Origin: Streptomyces ambofaciens ATCC 23877
Lineage (GTDB): Bacteria; Actinomycetota; Actinomycetes; Streptomycetales; Streptomycetaceae
Assembly (NCBI RefSeq): GCF_001267885.1
Contig: NZ_CP012382.1
Span: 3,583,001-3,647,000, forward strand
DNA: 64,000 nucleotides
Reading direction: 5' to 3'
Shown: positions 53,796 through 63,078 of the stretch, in pieces
How the letters are laid out: each line of letters starts with the position of its first letter
Numbering within the stretch: position 1 is the first letter of the stretch
The notes under the pieces: model-generated
Databases searched by the model: none
Told to the model about the DNA's origin: nothing
The model's input: the letters and a program-made list of their open reading frames with translations, nothing else
Program-made: the position numbers and the translations under genes

Positions 53796-55061
53796 CTACT
53801 CCGCGCTGCCCGCCCGCATCGCCGTCGCCTGGATCTGGCCGAGCACCTCCGAGGGGCTGCCGCCGGGGGCGACCGCCTGGCCGATGAGCTTCTTGACGTC
53901 CGCGCTGACCGAGGCCCAGGAGGTCTTGCCGACCGGGTAGAGCTCGGAGAGCAGCAGCTCGTCCAGGAACGGGCGGAGGGCCTTGTCCTCCGCCGCGGAG
54001 CTCATCACCTGGGACGCGGAGGTGGTCACCGGCAGCAGGTCGTAGCGGCGGGAGAAGTCGAGGACGTTCTCGTCGCTGTAGACGAAGTCGAGGAAGTCGC
54101 CGATCTCCTCCTGGTGGCCGCCCGCCTTGAAGGCGGTCATCCAGTCGGTGACACCGAGCGTGTTCCGGCTCTCGCCCTCGGCGCCGGGGGTGGTCACCAT
54201 GCCGTACTTCACGCCCTTGTCGGACGCCGCCTTCATCAGCGAGGGGTGCCCGTTGAGCATGCCGACCTCGCCGTTCGCGAAGGCGGCGAAGGCGGCGGCG
54301 CGGTTGAGCTCGCCGGGGGCGACCGGGCCGGTGAGGCCCTTGCCGACCAGTTCGTCCCGGAGCCAGGTGAAGGTGGTGACGTTCTGCGGCGAGTCGACGG
54401 CGTAGGTGCCGACGTCGTCGGTGTAGCCGCCACCGCCGCTGAGCATCCACTGCATGGTCTCGGCCTGCGCCTCCTCCGCGCCCAGCGGCAGCGCGTACGG
54501 GTACTTCACGCCCTCCGCGTCGAGCGCCTCGGCGGCGTCCGCGAGGTCGTCCCAGCTCTTGGGGGGCGTGATGCCGGCCTTGTCGAAGAGGGTCTTGTTG
54601 TAGAAGAGCACGCGCGTGGAGGCGGCGAAGGGCAGCCCGTACTGGACGCCGTTGACCTGGCCCGCGCCGGCGAGCTGGGAGACGAAGTCGGCCTGTACCG
54701 GGATGGAGAGCACGTCGTCGGCCCGGTAGAGCAGGTCCTTGTCCGCGTAGTCGGAGTAGGCGCCGATCTGCGCCATGTCGGGCGCGTCGCCGGCGTCGAC
54801 CATCTCGCGGACCTCGCGGTCGACGTCGTTCCAGGAGTGGACGGTGACGTCCACGTTCACGTCGGGGTGCTTGGCCTCGTAGGCCTTGGCGAGCTCGTCC
54901 CAGTACTCCTGGGAGCTGTTGGCCTTGCTGTCGCCGTAGTCGGCGGCGACCAGCCTCAGCGTCACCTCGCCGGAGTCGCCGGTGAGCCCGCAGCCGCCGA
55001 GGACCGCCGTCATGCCCAGTGCGGACACCACCGCGATCGTTCCTGTCCTACGCCGCTGCAC
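53796..55061 (-). CDS. Sugar-binding lipoprotein of an ABC importer
   Basis: 421 residues, GTG start. The signal peptide (VQRRRTGTIAVVSALGMTAVLGGCG) ends in a lipobox LGGC. The mature part is a family 1 solute-binding protein: LAKAYEAKHPDVNVDVTVHSWNDVDREV, APDMAQIGAYSDYADKDLL, YGLPFAASTRVLFYNKTLFDKAGI, PKSWDDLADA. It is divergent from nagK-nagA, with DasR-type sites between. This suggests an aminosugar or chitin-derived ligand, but no permease genes are adjacent. Confidence 0.88.
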   Translation of the reverse strand: MQRRRTGTIAVVSALGMTAVLGGCGLTGDSGEVTLRLVAADYGDSKANSSQEYWDELAKAYEAKHPDVNVDVTVHSWNDVDREVREMVDAGDAPDMAQIGAYSDYADKDLLYRADDVLSIPVQADFVSQLAGAGQVNGVQYGLPFAASTRVLFYNKTLFDKAGITPPKSWDDLADAAEALDAEGVKYPYALPLGAEEAQAETMQWMLSGGGGYTDDVGTYAVDSPQNVTTFTWLRDELVGKGLTGPVAPGELNRAAAFAAFANGEVGMLNGHPSLMKAASDKGVKYGMVTTPGAEGESRNTLGVTDWMTAFKAGGHQEEIGDFLDFVYSDENVLDFSRRYDLLPVTTSASQVMSSAAEDKALRPFLDELLLSELYPVGKTSWASVSADVKKLIGQAVAPGGSPSEVLGQIQATAMRAGSAE

Positions 55062-55132
55062 CCTGATTCCCCAACCCTGCCGGCGTTCGCCGTTCACGCG
55101 CACGCGCTTGTTCGCTTGTCCGTTTAACGGAT

Positions 55133-55166
55133 TAAGGTCTACACCACGACAGTGGACTAGACCTCT
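55133..55166. promoter_or_regulatory. Two DasR-type (dre) operators between the binding protein and nagK
   Basis: AGTGGACTAGACCTCT (55151-55166) matches 14 of 16 positions of the dre consensus AGTGGTCTAGACCACT. TAAGGTCTACACCACG (55133-55148) matches 11 of 16. The first is 28 bp before the nagK start. DasR control of nagKA is established in S. coelicolor. Confidence 0.75.
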
Positions 55167-55193
55167 CCCGGGTCGACGGGCCACACTGTCCCC

Positions 55194-56165
55194 GTGAGAC
55201 ATGTCATCGCCCTCGACGTGGGCGGCACCGGGATGAAGGCCGCCCTCGCGGGACCGGGGGGCGAGCTGCTCCACGAGGCCCGCCGGGCCACCGGCCGCGA
55301 CCGCGGGCCCGAAGCGGTGATCGCCGGCATCCTGGACTTCGCCGCCGAGCTGCGCGCGCACGGCGCCGACCGGTTCGGCGAGCCGGCCGTCGCGGCGGGG
55401 GTCGCCGTCCCCGGCATCGTCGACGAGGAGCACGGCACCGCCGTCTACGCGGCCAACCTGGGCTGGCGCGACGTCCCCCTGCGGGCGCTGCTCGGCGAAC
55501 GGCTCGGCGGCATCCCGGTCGCCCTCGGCCACGACGTGCGCACCGGCGGGCTCGCCGAGGGCCGGATCGGGGCCGGGCAGGGCGCCGACCGCTTCCTGTT
55601 CGTGCCGCTGGGCACCGGCATCGCGGGCGCCATCGGTATCGACGGCCGGGTCGAGTCGGGCGCCCACGGCTTCGCCGGCGAGATCGGCCACGTCGTCGTA
55701 CGCCCCGGCGGCACCCCGTGCCCGTGCGGGCAGCGCGGCTGCCTGGAACGGTTCGCGTCCGCGTCGGCCGTCAGCCAGGCGTGGGCCCGGGCCTGCGGTG
55801 ACCCGGGCGCGGACGCCGCCGACTGCGCCAAGGCCGTCGACTCGGGGGACGCCCGCGCGCTCGCCGTGTGGCAGGACGCCGTGGACGCGCTCGCCGACGG
55901 GCTGGTCACCGCGCTCACTCTGCTGGACCCGCGCGTCCTGATCATCGGTGGCGGTCTCGCCGAGGCGGGGGAAACCTTGTTCACACCGCTGCGAGAGGCC
56001 GTGGGGCGGCGCGTCACCTTCCAGAAGCTGCCGGAGATCGTCCCCGCCGCGCTCGGGGACACCGCCGGCTGCCTGGGTGCCGGGCTGATGGCCTGGGACC
56101 TGCTCGGCACCGACCCGAACGGCACCACCCCGACGACCGCGACTCCCCCGGAGGTAACCACCTGA
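55194..56165 (+). CDS. nagK: ROK-family N-acetylglucosamine kinase NagK
   Basis: 323 residues from GTG 55194. It phosphorylates an amino sugar with ATP. Features: VIALDVGGTGMKAAL (phosphate loop), AVPGIVDEEHGT, FVPLGTGIAGAIGIDG, FAGEIGHVVVRPGG, and the ROK zinc cluster CPCGQRGCLERFAS with catalytic-type residues before it. LLDPRVLIIGGGLAEAG is near the end. Its stop overlaps the nagA ATG (TGATG). The specific substrate GlcNAc is inferred from that linkage and the dre sites. Confidence 0.88.
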   Translation: MRHVIALDVGGTGMKAALAGPGGELLHEARRATGRDRGPEAVIAGILDFAAELRAHGADRFGEPAVAAGVAVPGIVDEEHGTAVYAANLGWRDVPLRALLGERLGGIPVALGHDVRTGGLAEGRIGAGQGADRFLFVPLGTGIAGAIGIDGRVESGAHGFAGEIGHVVVRPGGTPCPCGQRGCLERFASASAVSQAWARACGDPGADAADCAKAVDSGDARALAVWQDAVDALADGLVTALTLLDPRVLIIGGGLAEAGETLFTPLREAVGRRVTFQKLPEIVPAALGDTAGCLGAGLMAWDLLGTDPNGTTPTTATPPEVTT

Positions 56166-57310
56166 TGGCCCCCAGCACAGTTCTCGCCGGTGCCCGGGTG
56201 GTGCTGCCCTCCGGCACCGCGGACGACGGCCGCGTGATCGTCGACGGCACCCGGATCGCCGGCACCGCCTCCCCCGACGCCGAGGTCGTCGACCTGTCGG
56301 GCCACTGGGTGGTCCCCGGCTTCGTCGACCTGCACAACCACGGCGGCGGCGGCGCCTCCTTCGCCGGCGGCGACGCCGAGGACGTCCTCAAGGGCGTCGA
56401 GACCCACCGCCGGCACGGCACCACCACGGTGGTCGCCTCCGCCGTCACCGGCGACCTGGACTTCCTCGCCCGGCACGCCGGGATGCTCGCCGAGCTGGCC
56501 CAGCAGGGCGACATCGCCGGCATCCACTTCGAGGGGCCGTTCATCTCCCCGTGCCGCAAGGGAGCGCACGACGAGCAGCTGCTGCGCGACCCCGACCCGG
56601 CCGAGGTCCGCAAGCTGGTCGACGCCGCGCACGGACACGCCAAGATGGTGACGCTGGCCACCGAGCTGCCGGGCGGCCTGGACTCCGTGCGGCTGCTGGC
56701 CGAGCACGGGGTGATCGCCGCGGTCGGGCACACCGACGCGACGTACGAGCAGACGCTCCAGGCCATCGACGCGGGCGCCACGGTCGCCACGCACCTGTTC
56801 AACGCGATGCCGCCGCTCGGCCACCGCGCCCCCGGCCCGATCACGGCGCTGCTGGAGGACGAGCGGATCACCGTCGAGCTGATCAACGACGGCACCCACC
56901 TGCACCCGGCCGCGCTCCAGCTGGCCTTCCACCACGCGGGCGCCGCCCGGGTCGCCTTCATCACCGACGCGATGGACGCGGCCGGCTTCGGCGACGGCCG
57001 CTACCTGCTCGGCCCGATGGAGGTCGAGGTCTCGGACGGCGTGGCCCGGCTGGTGGAGGGCGGCTCGATCGCGGGCTCCACGCTCACCCTGGACCGCGCC
57101 TTCAAGCGGGCGGTGACGGTGGACCGGCTGCCCGTCGAGGACGTCGTCGCGGCGATCTCCGCCAACCCGGCGCGGCTGCTCGGCATGGCCGACCGGATCG
57201 GCTCCCTGGAGCCCGGCAAGGACGCCGACCTGGTGGTCCTGGACGCCGACTTCGACCTGGTGGGCGTGATGCGCCGCGGCGCATGGGTGGTCGATCCCCA
57301 ACTGGGCTGA
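56165..57310 (+). CDS. nagA: N-acetylglucosamine-6-phosphate deacetylase NagA
   Basis: 381 residues of the amidohydrolase fold. It deacetylates GlcNAc-6-phosphate to glucosamine-6-phosphate. Metal ligands: VPGFVDLHNHGGGG (HxH), HFEGPFIS (Glu), VGHTDATYEQTL (His), TATHLFNAMPPLGHRAPG (His) and FITDAMDAAG (Asp). All are present. It receives substrate from NagK and, through MurQ, from cell-wall turnover. Translationally coupled to nagK. Confidence 0.95.
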   Translation: MAPSTVLAGARVVLPSGTADDGRVIVDGTRIAGTASPDAEVVDLSGHWVVPGFVDLHNHGGGGASFAGGDAEDVLKGVETHRRHGTTTVVASAVTGDLDFLARHAGMLAELAQQGDIAGIHFEGPFISPCRKGAHDEQLLRDPDPAEVRKLVDAAHGHAKMVTLATELPGGLDSVRLLAEHGVIAAVGHTDATYEQTLQAIDAGATVATHLFNAMPPLGHRAPGPITALLEDERITVELINDGTHLHPAALQLAFHHAGAARVAFITDAMDAAGFGDGRYLLGPMEVEVSDGVARLVEGGSIAGSTLTLDRAFKRAVTVDRLPVEDVVAAISANPARLLGMADRIGSLEPGKDADLVVLDADFDLVGVMRRGAWVVDPQLG

Positions 57311-57444
57311 TCCGTCCCGTGGTCGGCGGCCGGCGGCCGACCCCGGGGCTGGGCCCGCCGCCGTCCTTTTGGCATGATCGTGTCCCCCGGAGCGCCGCTC
57401 CCGGGGACACGCCAGCCGCAGACGATCGGGGGAGGCCGGCCCGG

Positions 57445-58377
57445 GTGATCCTCACCGTGACGCTGAACACCGCTCTCGACATCACCTACCGCGTCCAGGG
57501 CCTGCGGCCGCACGCCTCCCACCGGGTCACCGCCGTGACGGAGCGCCCCGGCGGCAAGGGCCTGAACGTGGCCAGGGTGCTGGCGGCCCTCGGCCACGAG
57601 GTGACGGTCACCGGCTTCGCGGGCGGCGGCACCGGGGACGTCGTACGCGAGGCACTCACCGGCGTGCCGGGAGTGGTGGACGCGCTCGTGCCGGTCGCGG
57701 GGGCGACCCGGCGCACCATCGCCGTCGTCGACGACCGCACCGGCGACACCACCCAGCTCAACGAACCGGGCCCGGCCGTCGCACCCGCCGAGTGGAACGC
57801 CTTCCAGGAGGCGTACGAGGGACTGGTCGCCGCCGCCTCCGCCGTCGCGCTGTGCGGCAGCCTGCCCCCGGGCGTCCCGGTGGGCGCCTACGCCGGACTG
57901 GTGCGCACCGCCCGTGCGGCGGGCGTGCCGGTGCTGCTGGACACCAGCGGGGAGCCGCTGCGGCGGGGGGTCGCCGCCCGCCCGGACCTGATCAAGCCGA
58001 ACGCCGACGAGCTGGCCGAGCTGACCGGCTCGCACGAGCCGCTGCGCGCCACACAGGCGGCCCGGCGCCGCGGCGCCCGGTCCGTGGTCGCCTCGCTGGG
58101 CGCGGAGGGGCTGCTCGCGGTGACGCCGGAGGGCCGCTGGCGCGCCGCCCCGCCCGCGCACGTCCGCGGCAATCCGACCGGCGCGGGCGACTCGGCGGTG
58201 GCGGGCCTGCTCTCCGGCCTGGTCGAGCACCTGCCCTGGCCGGACCGCCTGACCCGCGCGGTCGCCCTGTCCGCGGCGACGGTACGGGCACCGGCGGCGG
58301 GCGAGTTCGACCGCGGGGCGTACGAGGAGCTGCTCGGGCGCGGGGTCGCGGTGACGGCGGAGGCGGGCGCGGCGTGA
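57445..58377 (+). CDS. 1-phosphofructokinase family hexose kinase
   Basis: 310 residues of the PfkB/LacC type from GTG 57445, GGAGG 10 nt upstream. Motifs: ILTVTLNTALDITYRV start, VTERPGGKGLNVARVLAALGHEVTVTGF, ALCGSLPPGVP, LDTSGEPLRRG, KPNADELAELTG, and the catalytic GNPTGAGDSAVAGL with Asp. Substrate may be fructose-1-phosphate, tagatose-6-phosphate or another sugar phosphate. It follows nagA by 134 bp, so co-transcription is possible but unproven. Confidence 0.85.
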   Translation: MILTVTLNTALDITYRVQGLRPHASHRVTAVTERPGGKGLNVARVLAALGHEVTVTGFAGGGTGDVVREALTGVPGVVDALVPVAGATRRTIAVVDDRTGDTTQLNEPGPAVAPAEWNAFQEAYEGLVAAASAVALCGSLPPGVPVGAYAGLVRTARAAGVPVLLDTSGEPLRRGVAARPDLIKPNADELAELTGSHEPLRATQAARRRGARSVVASLGAEGLLAVTPEGRWRAAPPAHVRGNPTGAGDSAVAGLLSGLVEHLPWPDRLTRAVALSAATVRAPAAGEFDRGAYEELLGRGVAVTAEAGAA

Positions 58378-58413
58378 CGCCCCCGGGGCCGCCGGGGCGG
58401 GCCCCTGGTCGCC

Positions 58414-59373
58414 CTAGTCCTTGACCTGGCCCTTCTTCAGAGAGAACTGGTCCAGCAGGACGTTGCACTTGTCGCCGTCGGCGCAGGACAGCGAGATGGT
58501 GTTGGTGCCCTTGTTCAGGGTGGGCCAGGCGTAGGTCTTGGTCCACCCCTTGGCGAAGTCGCCGTCCTTGGCTCCGGTGAAGTTGCCCAGGTTCAGCTTG
58601 CTGCCGAACTCCTTGCCGTTGACCGTCAGGGTCATCGACTGGTCCTCGCCGGCCGCGCTGTAGCCCGCGAAGAGGGTGTAGAGGCCGTCCTCCGGGATGC
58701 CGTCCACGGTCCAGGTGACCGAGGAACCCGGCTGGTTGAGGTTGGCCACGTACACGCCGCCGTCGGACCGGGCGCCCTCGATGTCCGAGGCCAGGGACAC
58801 CCCGGGCGACAGCCGCAGGGCCTTGGCGTCGATCGCCGGGAGGTCCACCTCGTCCTCGGCGCCGTCGCTGGACGACGGGCTCGGGTCGGTGGTCTGGGAC
58901 TGGGTGGGGGCGGTGCCGCCGCCGGCCTCGTCGCCGCCCTTGTCGTCCTCCGAGCCGCTGCTGGTCATGGCCACGGCGATGCCGATGACGACCGCGGCGA
59001 CGACCGCGACCGCGCCGATCAGCAGGCCCTTGGTGTTGGGGCCCCGGCGTCCGCCGCCCCCGCCGTGCGTCGACTGCTGCGGGGCGGTGGGGGCACCGCC
59101 GCCGGGGAAGGTCTCCGGTGCGGCGTAGTGCGCGTTCGGCCGGCCGTACGTGCCCTGCTGCGGGGCGGCCTGGCCGTAGGCGGCGGTCTGGGCGGCCTGG
59201 CCCTGCGGTGCCCCGTACTGCCGTGCGCCGACGGGACGCACCCGGTTGACGGAGTTCGGGTAGCCGTAGCCACCGGAGGGCGGCTGGGCTCCGTTGGCCT
59301 GCCCGTCGGCGTAGAGGTAGCCGAAGGGGTCGTCGTCCTCGGGCGTGCTCGCGCCGTTGTTGCCGGGCGTCAT
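58414..59373 (-). CDS. Membrane-anchored protein with CBM35-like domain
   Basis: 319 residues. A cytoplasmic Gly/Gln/Tyr/Pro-rich region (1-112) precedes one transmembrane helix (LLIGAVAVVAAVVIGIAVAM, about 117-136). A Ser/Thr/Asp-rich linker then leads to a beta-sandwich of about 130 residues (SVTWTVDGIPEDGLYTLFAGYSA ... DQSMTLTVNGKEFG ... GTNTISLSCADGDKCNVLLDQFSL) of carbohydrate-binding-module 35 type. It is probably a wall- or polysaccharide-binding surface protein. Low-complexity cytoplasmic half is unusual. Confidence 0.78.
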   Translation of the reverse strand: MTPGNNGASTPEDDDPFGYLYADGQANGAQPPSGGYGYPNSVNRVRPVGARQYGAPQGQAAQTAAYGQAAPQQGTYGRPNAHYAAPETFPGGGAPTAPQQSTHGGGGGRRGPNTKGLLIGAVAVVAAVVIGIAVAMTSSGSEDDKGGDEAGGGTAPTQSQTTDPSPSSSDGAEDEVDLPAIDAKALRLSPGVSLASDIEGARSDGGVYVANLNQPGSSVTWTVDGIPEDGLYTLFAGYSAAGEDQSMTLTVNGKEFGSKLNLGNFTGAKDGDFAKGWTKTYAWPTLNKGTNTISLSCADGDKCNVLLDQFSLKKGQVKD

Positions 59374-59491
59374 CCCTTGGTCTCCTAACCAGATGCGGTG
59401 CGTGTGCGGTATGGGTGTGAGAGGGCGAGCCTACCCGCTCCGGCTGACCCAAACGGGTGACTCAGACCGCCTCAGCGCCCTGACCTGGGGA

Positions 59492-61156
59492 TCATCCGGC
59501 TCGACGGTGCTGTTTGGGACGAGATCGTTTCTCGACGTACATCCGTTCGTCAGCTGACTTCAGCACCTCGTCCGCCGTCATGCCGCAGTGCGCCCATCCG
59601 ATGCCGAAACTGGCACCCACGCGCACGGCCCGCCCCTCGGCCCGGATCGGCTGGATGATCTCGTTGCGCAGCCGTACGGCGAGGTCCTGGGCGTCGGCGA
59701 GACCGAGACCGTTGGCGAGGATCACGAACTCGTCGCCGCCGAGCCGGGCCACGGTGTCGCCGTCGCGGACGCCGCCGCTGAGCCGGCGGGCCACCTCGAT
59801 GAGCACGGTGTCACCGGCGTTGTGCCCGAAGCGGTCGTTGATCGACTTGAAGCCGTCCAGGTCGCAGAAGAGGACCGCGAGCCCCTTGGTGCCGTCGTCC
59901 CGGCCGTCCGTGGGGGCGACGGCGTGCACATGGTGGTCGTAGGCGCCGTAGGGCTCGGCCATGGCGCCGAAGTCGAAGGTGTGGCCGCCGGAGTCGGTCA
60001 CGGCGGGGTGGCCGTAGGCCGCGTCCATGGCGTCGGCCACGGCCACGTGCGAGGACTGCGGGCGCCGGCACAGCCGGGCGGAGAGGCGGGAGCGCAGCTC
60101 GGCGGAGTTCGGCAGGCCGGTGAGGGAGTCGTGGGAGGCGCGGTGGGCGAGCTGGAGCTCGCGGCGCTTGCGCTCTTCTATGTCCTCGACGTGGGTGAGC
60201 AGGAAGCGCGGCCCGTCGGCGGCGTCGGCGACGACGCTGTTGCGCAGGGAGACCCAGACGTAGGTGCCGTCGCGGCGGCCCAGGCGCAGCTCGGCCCGGC
60301 CGCCCTCGGCGGAGGTCCGCAGCAGGGTGCCGATGTCCTCGGGGTGGACGAGGTCGGAGAAGGCGTAGCGGCGCATCGCGGAGGCGGGGCGGCCCAGCAG
60401 GCGGCAGAGCGCGTCGTTGGTCCTGAGGATGCGGCCGTGCTGGTCGCCGCCCATCTCGGCGATGGCCATGCCGGAGGGGGCGTACTCGAAGGCCTGCCGG
60501 AAGCTCTCCTCGCTGGCCCTGAGGGCCTGCTGGTCGCGCTCCAGGCGGACCAGGGCGCGCTGCATGTTGGAGCGGAGCCGGGCGTTGCTGATCGCGATGG
60601 CGGCCTGGAACGCGTACATCTGCAAAGCCTCGCGGCCCCAGGCGCCGGGACGGCGGCCGTTGCGCGGCCGGTCCACGGACAGGACGCCGATCAGCTCGCC
60701 GCTGTTGCCGCCGCCCTGCGGGCCGGGCGCGTACATCGGGGCGAAGAGGCGGTCCGAGGGGTGCCACTCGTCCTCGAAGCGGGGGGCGGGACCGTCGGTG
60801 TACCACTGCGGGACGTCGTCGTCGTCGAGGATCCAGCCCTCGGTGTGGGGTATGAAGATCAGGTCGCCCCACTGCTCGCCCATGTTGAGGCGCCGGTCCC
60901 AGGACTCGCGGGAGCCCGCCCGGCCGGTGATCAGCGCCTCGGCGGCCTGGTTGCCGGAGAAGGCGGCGACGACGAGGTCACCGTCGGGACGGACCAGGTT
61001 GACGCACGCCAGCTCGTACCCGAGGGCCTGGACGACGCCGTCGGCGACGGCCTGCAGGGTGTCCGCCAGGCTGCGGGCCTTGTTCATGTCGGCCATGACC
61101 TGGTGCAGCTGCCGCAGGGACGCAAGGCGGACGTAGGGCTCCGACTCGGTCTCCAT
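59492..61156 (-). CDS. cdgB: GAF-PAS-GGDEF diguanylate cyclase CdgB
   Basis: 554 residues from ATG 61156, GGAGGG 6 nt upstream; an ATG at 61213 adds 19 residues. The GAF domain covers about 20-200, PAS/PAC about 215-335 (ESFRQAFEYAPSGMAIAEM, LLTHVEDIEERKRRE), and GGDEF about 345-545. The active site GGDEF (473-477) is intact and the inhibitory I-site RDGD lies five residues before it. The domain order and place match S. coelicolor CdgB (from memory SCO4281), a c-di-GMP synthase controlled by BldD. A palindrome upstream may be its operator. Confidence 0.92.
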   Translation of the reverse strand: METESEPYVRLASLRQLHQVMADMNKARSLADTLQAVADGVVQALGYELACVNLVRPDGDLVVAAFSGNQAAEALITGRAGSRESWDRRLNMGEQWGDLIFIPHTEGWILDDDDVPQWYTDGPAPRFEDEWHPSDRLFAPMYAPGPQGGGNSGELIGVLSVDRPRNGRRPGAWGREALQMYAFQAAIAISNARLRSNMQRALVRLERDQQALRASEESFRQAFEYAPSGMAIAEMGGDQHGRILRTNDALCRLLGRPASAMRRYAFSDLVHPEDIGTLLRTSAEGGRAELRLGRRDGTYVWVSLRNSVVADAADGPRFLLTHVEDIEERKRRELQLAHRASHDSLTGLPNSAELRSRLSARLCRRPQSSHVAVADAMDAAYGHPAVTDSGGHTFDFGAMAEPYGAYDHHVHAVAPTDGRDDGTKGLAVLFCDLDGFKSINDRFGHNAGDTVLIEVARRLSGGVRDGDTVARLGGDEFVILANGLGLADAQDLAVRLRNEIIQPIRAEGRAVRVGASFGIGWAHCGMTADEVLKSADERMYVEKRSRPKQHRRAG

Positions 61157-61492
61157 GCTCGCCCTCCCCCCGAGACCTCGCAGCGAATCAAGGGTTCTCT
61201 TCGGCGCCTTCACTGATGGTGCCCTTGCAGGTTCTCCGCCACTGAATCACAGCGCGCTCCCCACTCGGTACACAGGGTCAACAATTACCGCTCCTTGTGA
61301 CTCAAGTCACAGCGAAACATGAACAATTGAGTGGGGTTTCTGCGTTTTCCCTGTGCGTTTACTGAACGCAAACTTTGTAGGTATGCGCACGTCGCCTTCC
61401 GGAGCCCCGCCGCCCCTCCTTCCGTGGTCCTAGGTCCCGGTTCGGACCGGGGCCCGATGCCGCGCCGACGGCCCGGAGATTAGCGTGACGGG
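61157..61492. other. Intergenic region between cdgB and the flavin reductase gene
   Basis: 336 bp with no convincing gene. Contains the cdgB promoter region and, at 61296-61311, the palindrome TGTGACTCAAGTCACA. That resembles BldD sites (TNAC...GTNA) but with one fewer central base than the published consensus. A TAGCGT box near 61480 may give a leaderless reductase transcript. Confidence 0.5.
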
Positions 61493-62101
61493 GTGCCGAA
61501 CACTCCCTCCCTCACGTCCCCCGCGCCCCTCGCGTCCCCCACGTTGCCGCTGCCGTCACCGACCGCCGGGCATGCTGAGGGGGTGAGCAACGACGAGTTC
61601 CGTGCCGCCATGTCCCGGCTGGCCTCGGGTGTGGTCCTGGTGACCGCGCAGGAGCCGCCGCTCGACCCCGACGACCCGCAGGCACCGCGCGGCGAGGACG
61701 TCGGGATGACGGCCACCGCCTTCATGTCGGTGTCCCTGGACCCGCCGCTGGTCCTGGTCGGTCTGCGCGAGGGCTCCCGCATGGACGACCTGCTCGACGA
61801 GCAGCCCCTGTGGGCGGTCTCCGTCCTCTCCGAGAGCCAGCGCCACGTCGCCGGCCGGTTCGCGATGAAGGGCCGCGTCAGCGACCGGCTCCTCTTCGCC
61901 GACATCCCCTACCGCCGCGGCGAGGTGAGCGGAGCGCCCCTGGTGGGCGGGGCCCTGGCCACGCTGGAGTGCCGTACCGAGCAGCGGGTGGCGGCCGGGG
62001 ACCACACCCTGGTGATCGGCCGGGTGCTGACCGCCTCGCTGCCGAGCGCGGACGGGGGGCCGCTGGCGTACTTCAAGGGGCGGTACCGGCAGTTGGGGTG
62101 A
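61493..62101 (+). CDS. Flavin reductase family protein
   Basis: 202 residues from GTG 61493, with a Pro/Ser-rich first 30; an in-frame GTG at 61583 (VSNDEF), preceded by GAGGGG, may be the true start. The FMN-binding split barrel is indicated by FRAAMSRLASGVVLVTA, GMTATAFMSVSLDPPLVLVGL, SVLSESQRHVAGRF, and ending GGPLAYFKGRYRQL. These proteins use NAD(P)H to reduce FMN for partner oxygenases. No oxygenase is adjacent. Confidence 0.85.
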   Translation: MPNTPSLTSPAPLASPTLPLPSPTAGHAEGVSNDEFRAAMSRLASGVVLVTAQEPPLDPDDPQAPRGEDVGMTATAFMSVSLDPPLVLVGLREGSRMDDLLDEQPLWAVSVLSESQRHVAGRFAMKGRVSDRLLFADIPYRRGEVSGAPLVGGALATLECRTEQRVAAGDHTLVIGRVLTASLPSADGGPLAYFKGRYRQLG

Positions 62102-62148
62102 TCGGAAATCCGCTCGTCCGGCGCGCGGCACCCGCCTAGGGTGCGCGC

Positions 62149-62619
62149 ATGACGACCGGCACGCTCCGCCTGGAGAAGATCACGCCCGCGAACATCGACG
62201 CCGCCCTGGGCATCCGGGTGCGGCCGGAGCAGGAGTTCGCCGTCTCCCCGGTGGTGAAGTCCCTGGCGGAGGCCTACGCCCACGCCGGCGTCGCCTGGCC
62301 GCGGCTGATCGTGGACGGTGACCGCCCCGTCGGCTTCCTCATGGCCTTCCTGGACATCGACTGGTACGAGGACGGCGGCGTCCGGCGGTCCGGGCTGTGG
62401 CGGCTGAACATCGCGGCCGGGGAGCAGGGCCGGGGCTACGGCCGCTTCGCCGTGGAGTCGGTGGCCGCGGAGATCCGCCGCCGCGGCGGCAAGGAGTGCT
62501 ACGTGACCTGGCACACCGGTCCACAGGGCCCCGAGGGTTTCTACCTGGGCCTCGGCTTCAGGCCCAACGGGGAGACCAGCGAGGGGGAGACGGTGGGCGT
62601 CCTCGCGCTGGGCCGGTAG
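62149..62619 (+). CDS. GNAT-family N-acetyltransferase
   Basis: 156 residues. GNAT fold: LRLEKITPANIDAALGIRV at the start, PRLIVDGDRPVGFLMAF, LWRLNIAAGEQGRGYGRFAVESVA (acetyl-CoA loop QGRGYG), and GPEGFYLGLGFRPNGE (motif B). It resembles spermidine-type acetyltransferases, substrate unconfirmed. A leaderless or weakly led ATG. It ends 21 bp before the converging ArfB-type gene. Confidence 0.85.
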   Translation: MTTGTLRLEKITPANIDAALGIRVRPEQEFAVSPVVKSLAEAYAHAGVAWPRLIVDGDRPVGFLMAFLDIDWYEDGGVRRSGLWRLNIAAGEQGRGYGRFAVESVAAEIRRRGGKECYVTWHTGPQGPEGFYLGLGFRPNGETSEGETVGVLALGR

Positions 62620-62640
62620 CCGCCGGGCTCGCGCCGCCGG

Positions 62641-63078
62641 CTAGTCCCAGCTCTTCGGGGAGCGGCCCTGCTTGGTCTGGGAGCGCTGCTTCTTCTCCCG
62701 CAGCCGGCGCTCGTTGATACCGCGCGGGATGCGGGTCGCTCTGCGCGGCTTGGGCGGGGGTGCGGTGGCCTCGGCGAGGAGGGCGGCCAGCCGGACGGCG
62801 GCGGTCTCGCGGTTGCGCCACTGGGAGCGGTGCTCGGAGGCGCGGACGGTGACGACGCCGTCGGTCAGGCGCCCGGCCAGCCGGTCCAGCGCCCGCCGCT
62901 TCCACACCTCGGGCAGGGCCTCGGTCCGCGCCAGGTCGAAGCGGAGCTCCACCGCCGTGTCCGTGGTGTTCACGTGCTGCCCGCCGGGCCCCGAGGAGCG
63001 CGAGAAACGCCAGACGAGCTCGGCCTCGGGCAGGGAGACGGAGCCGCGGATGACATGGGGTCCGGACATGCCGTCCAT
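62641..63078 (-). CDS. arfB: ArfB-type peptidyl-tRNA hydrolase (ribosome rescue)
   Basis: 145 residues. It has the release-factor GGQ motif in [23 protein letters not shown] (Gly-Gly-Gln near residue 33) and a basic C-terminal tail ([22 protein letters not shown]) that threads the empty mRNA channel of stalled ribosomes. The codon-recognition domain of true release factors is absent. The start could be ATG 63078 or ATG 63069. Confidence 0.9.
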   Translation of the reverse strand: MDGMSGPHVIRGSVSLPEAELVWRFSRSSGPGGQHVNTTDTAVELRFDLARTEALPEVWKRRALDRLAGRLTDGVVTVRASEHRSQWRNRETAAVRLAALLAEATAPPPKPRRATRIPRGINERRLREKKQRSQTKQGRSPKSWD

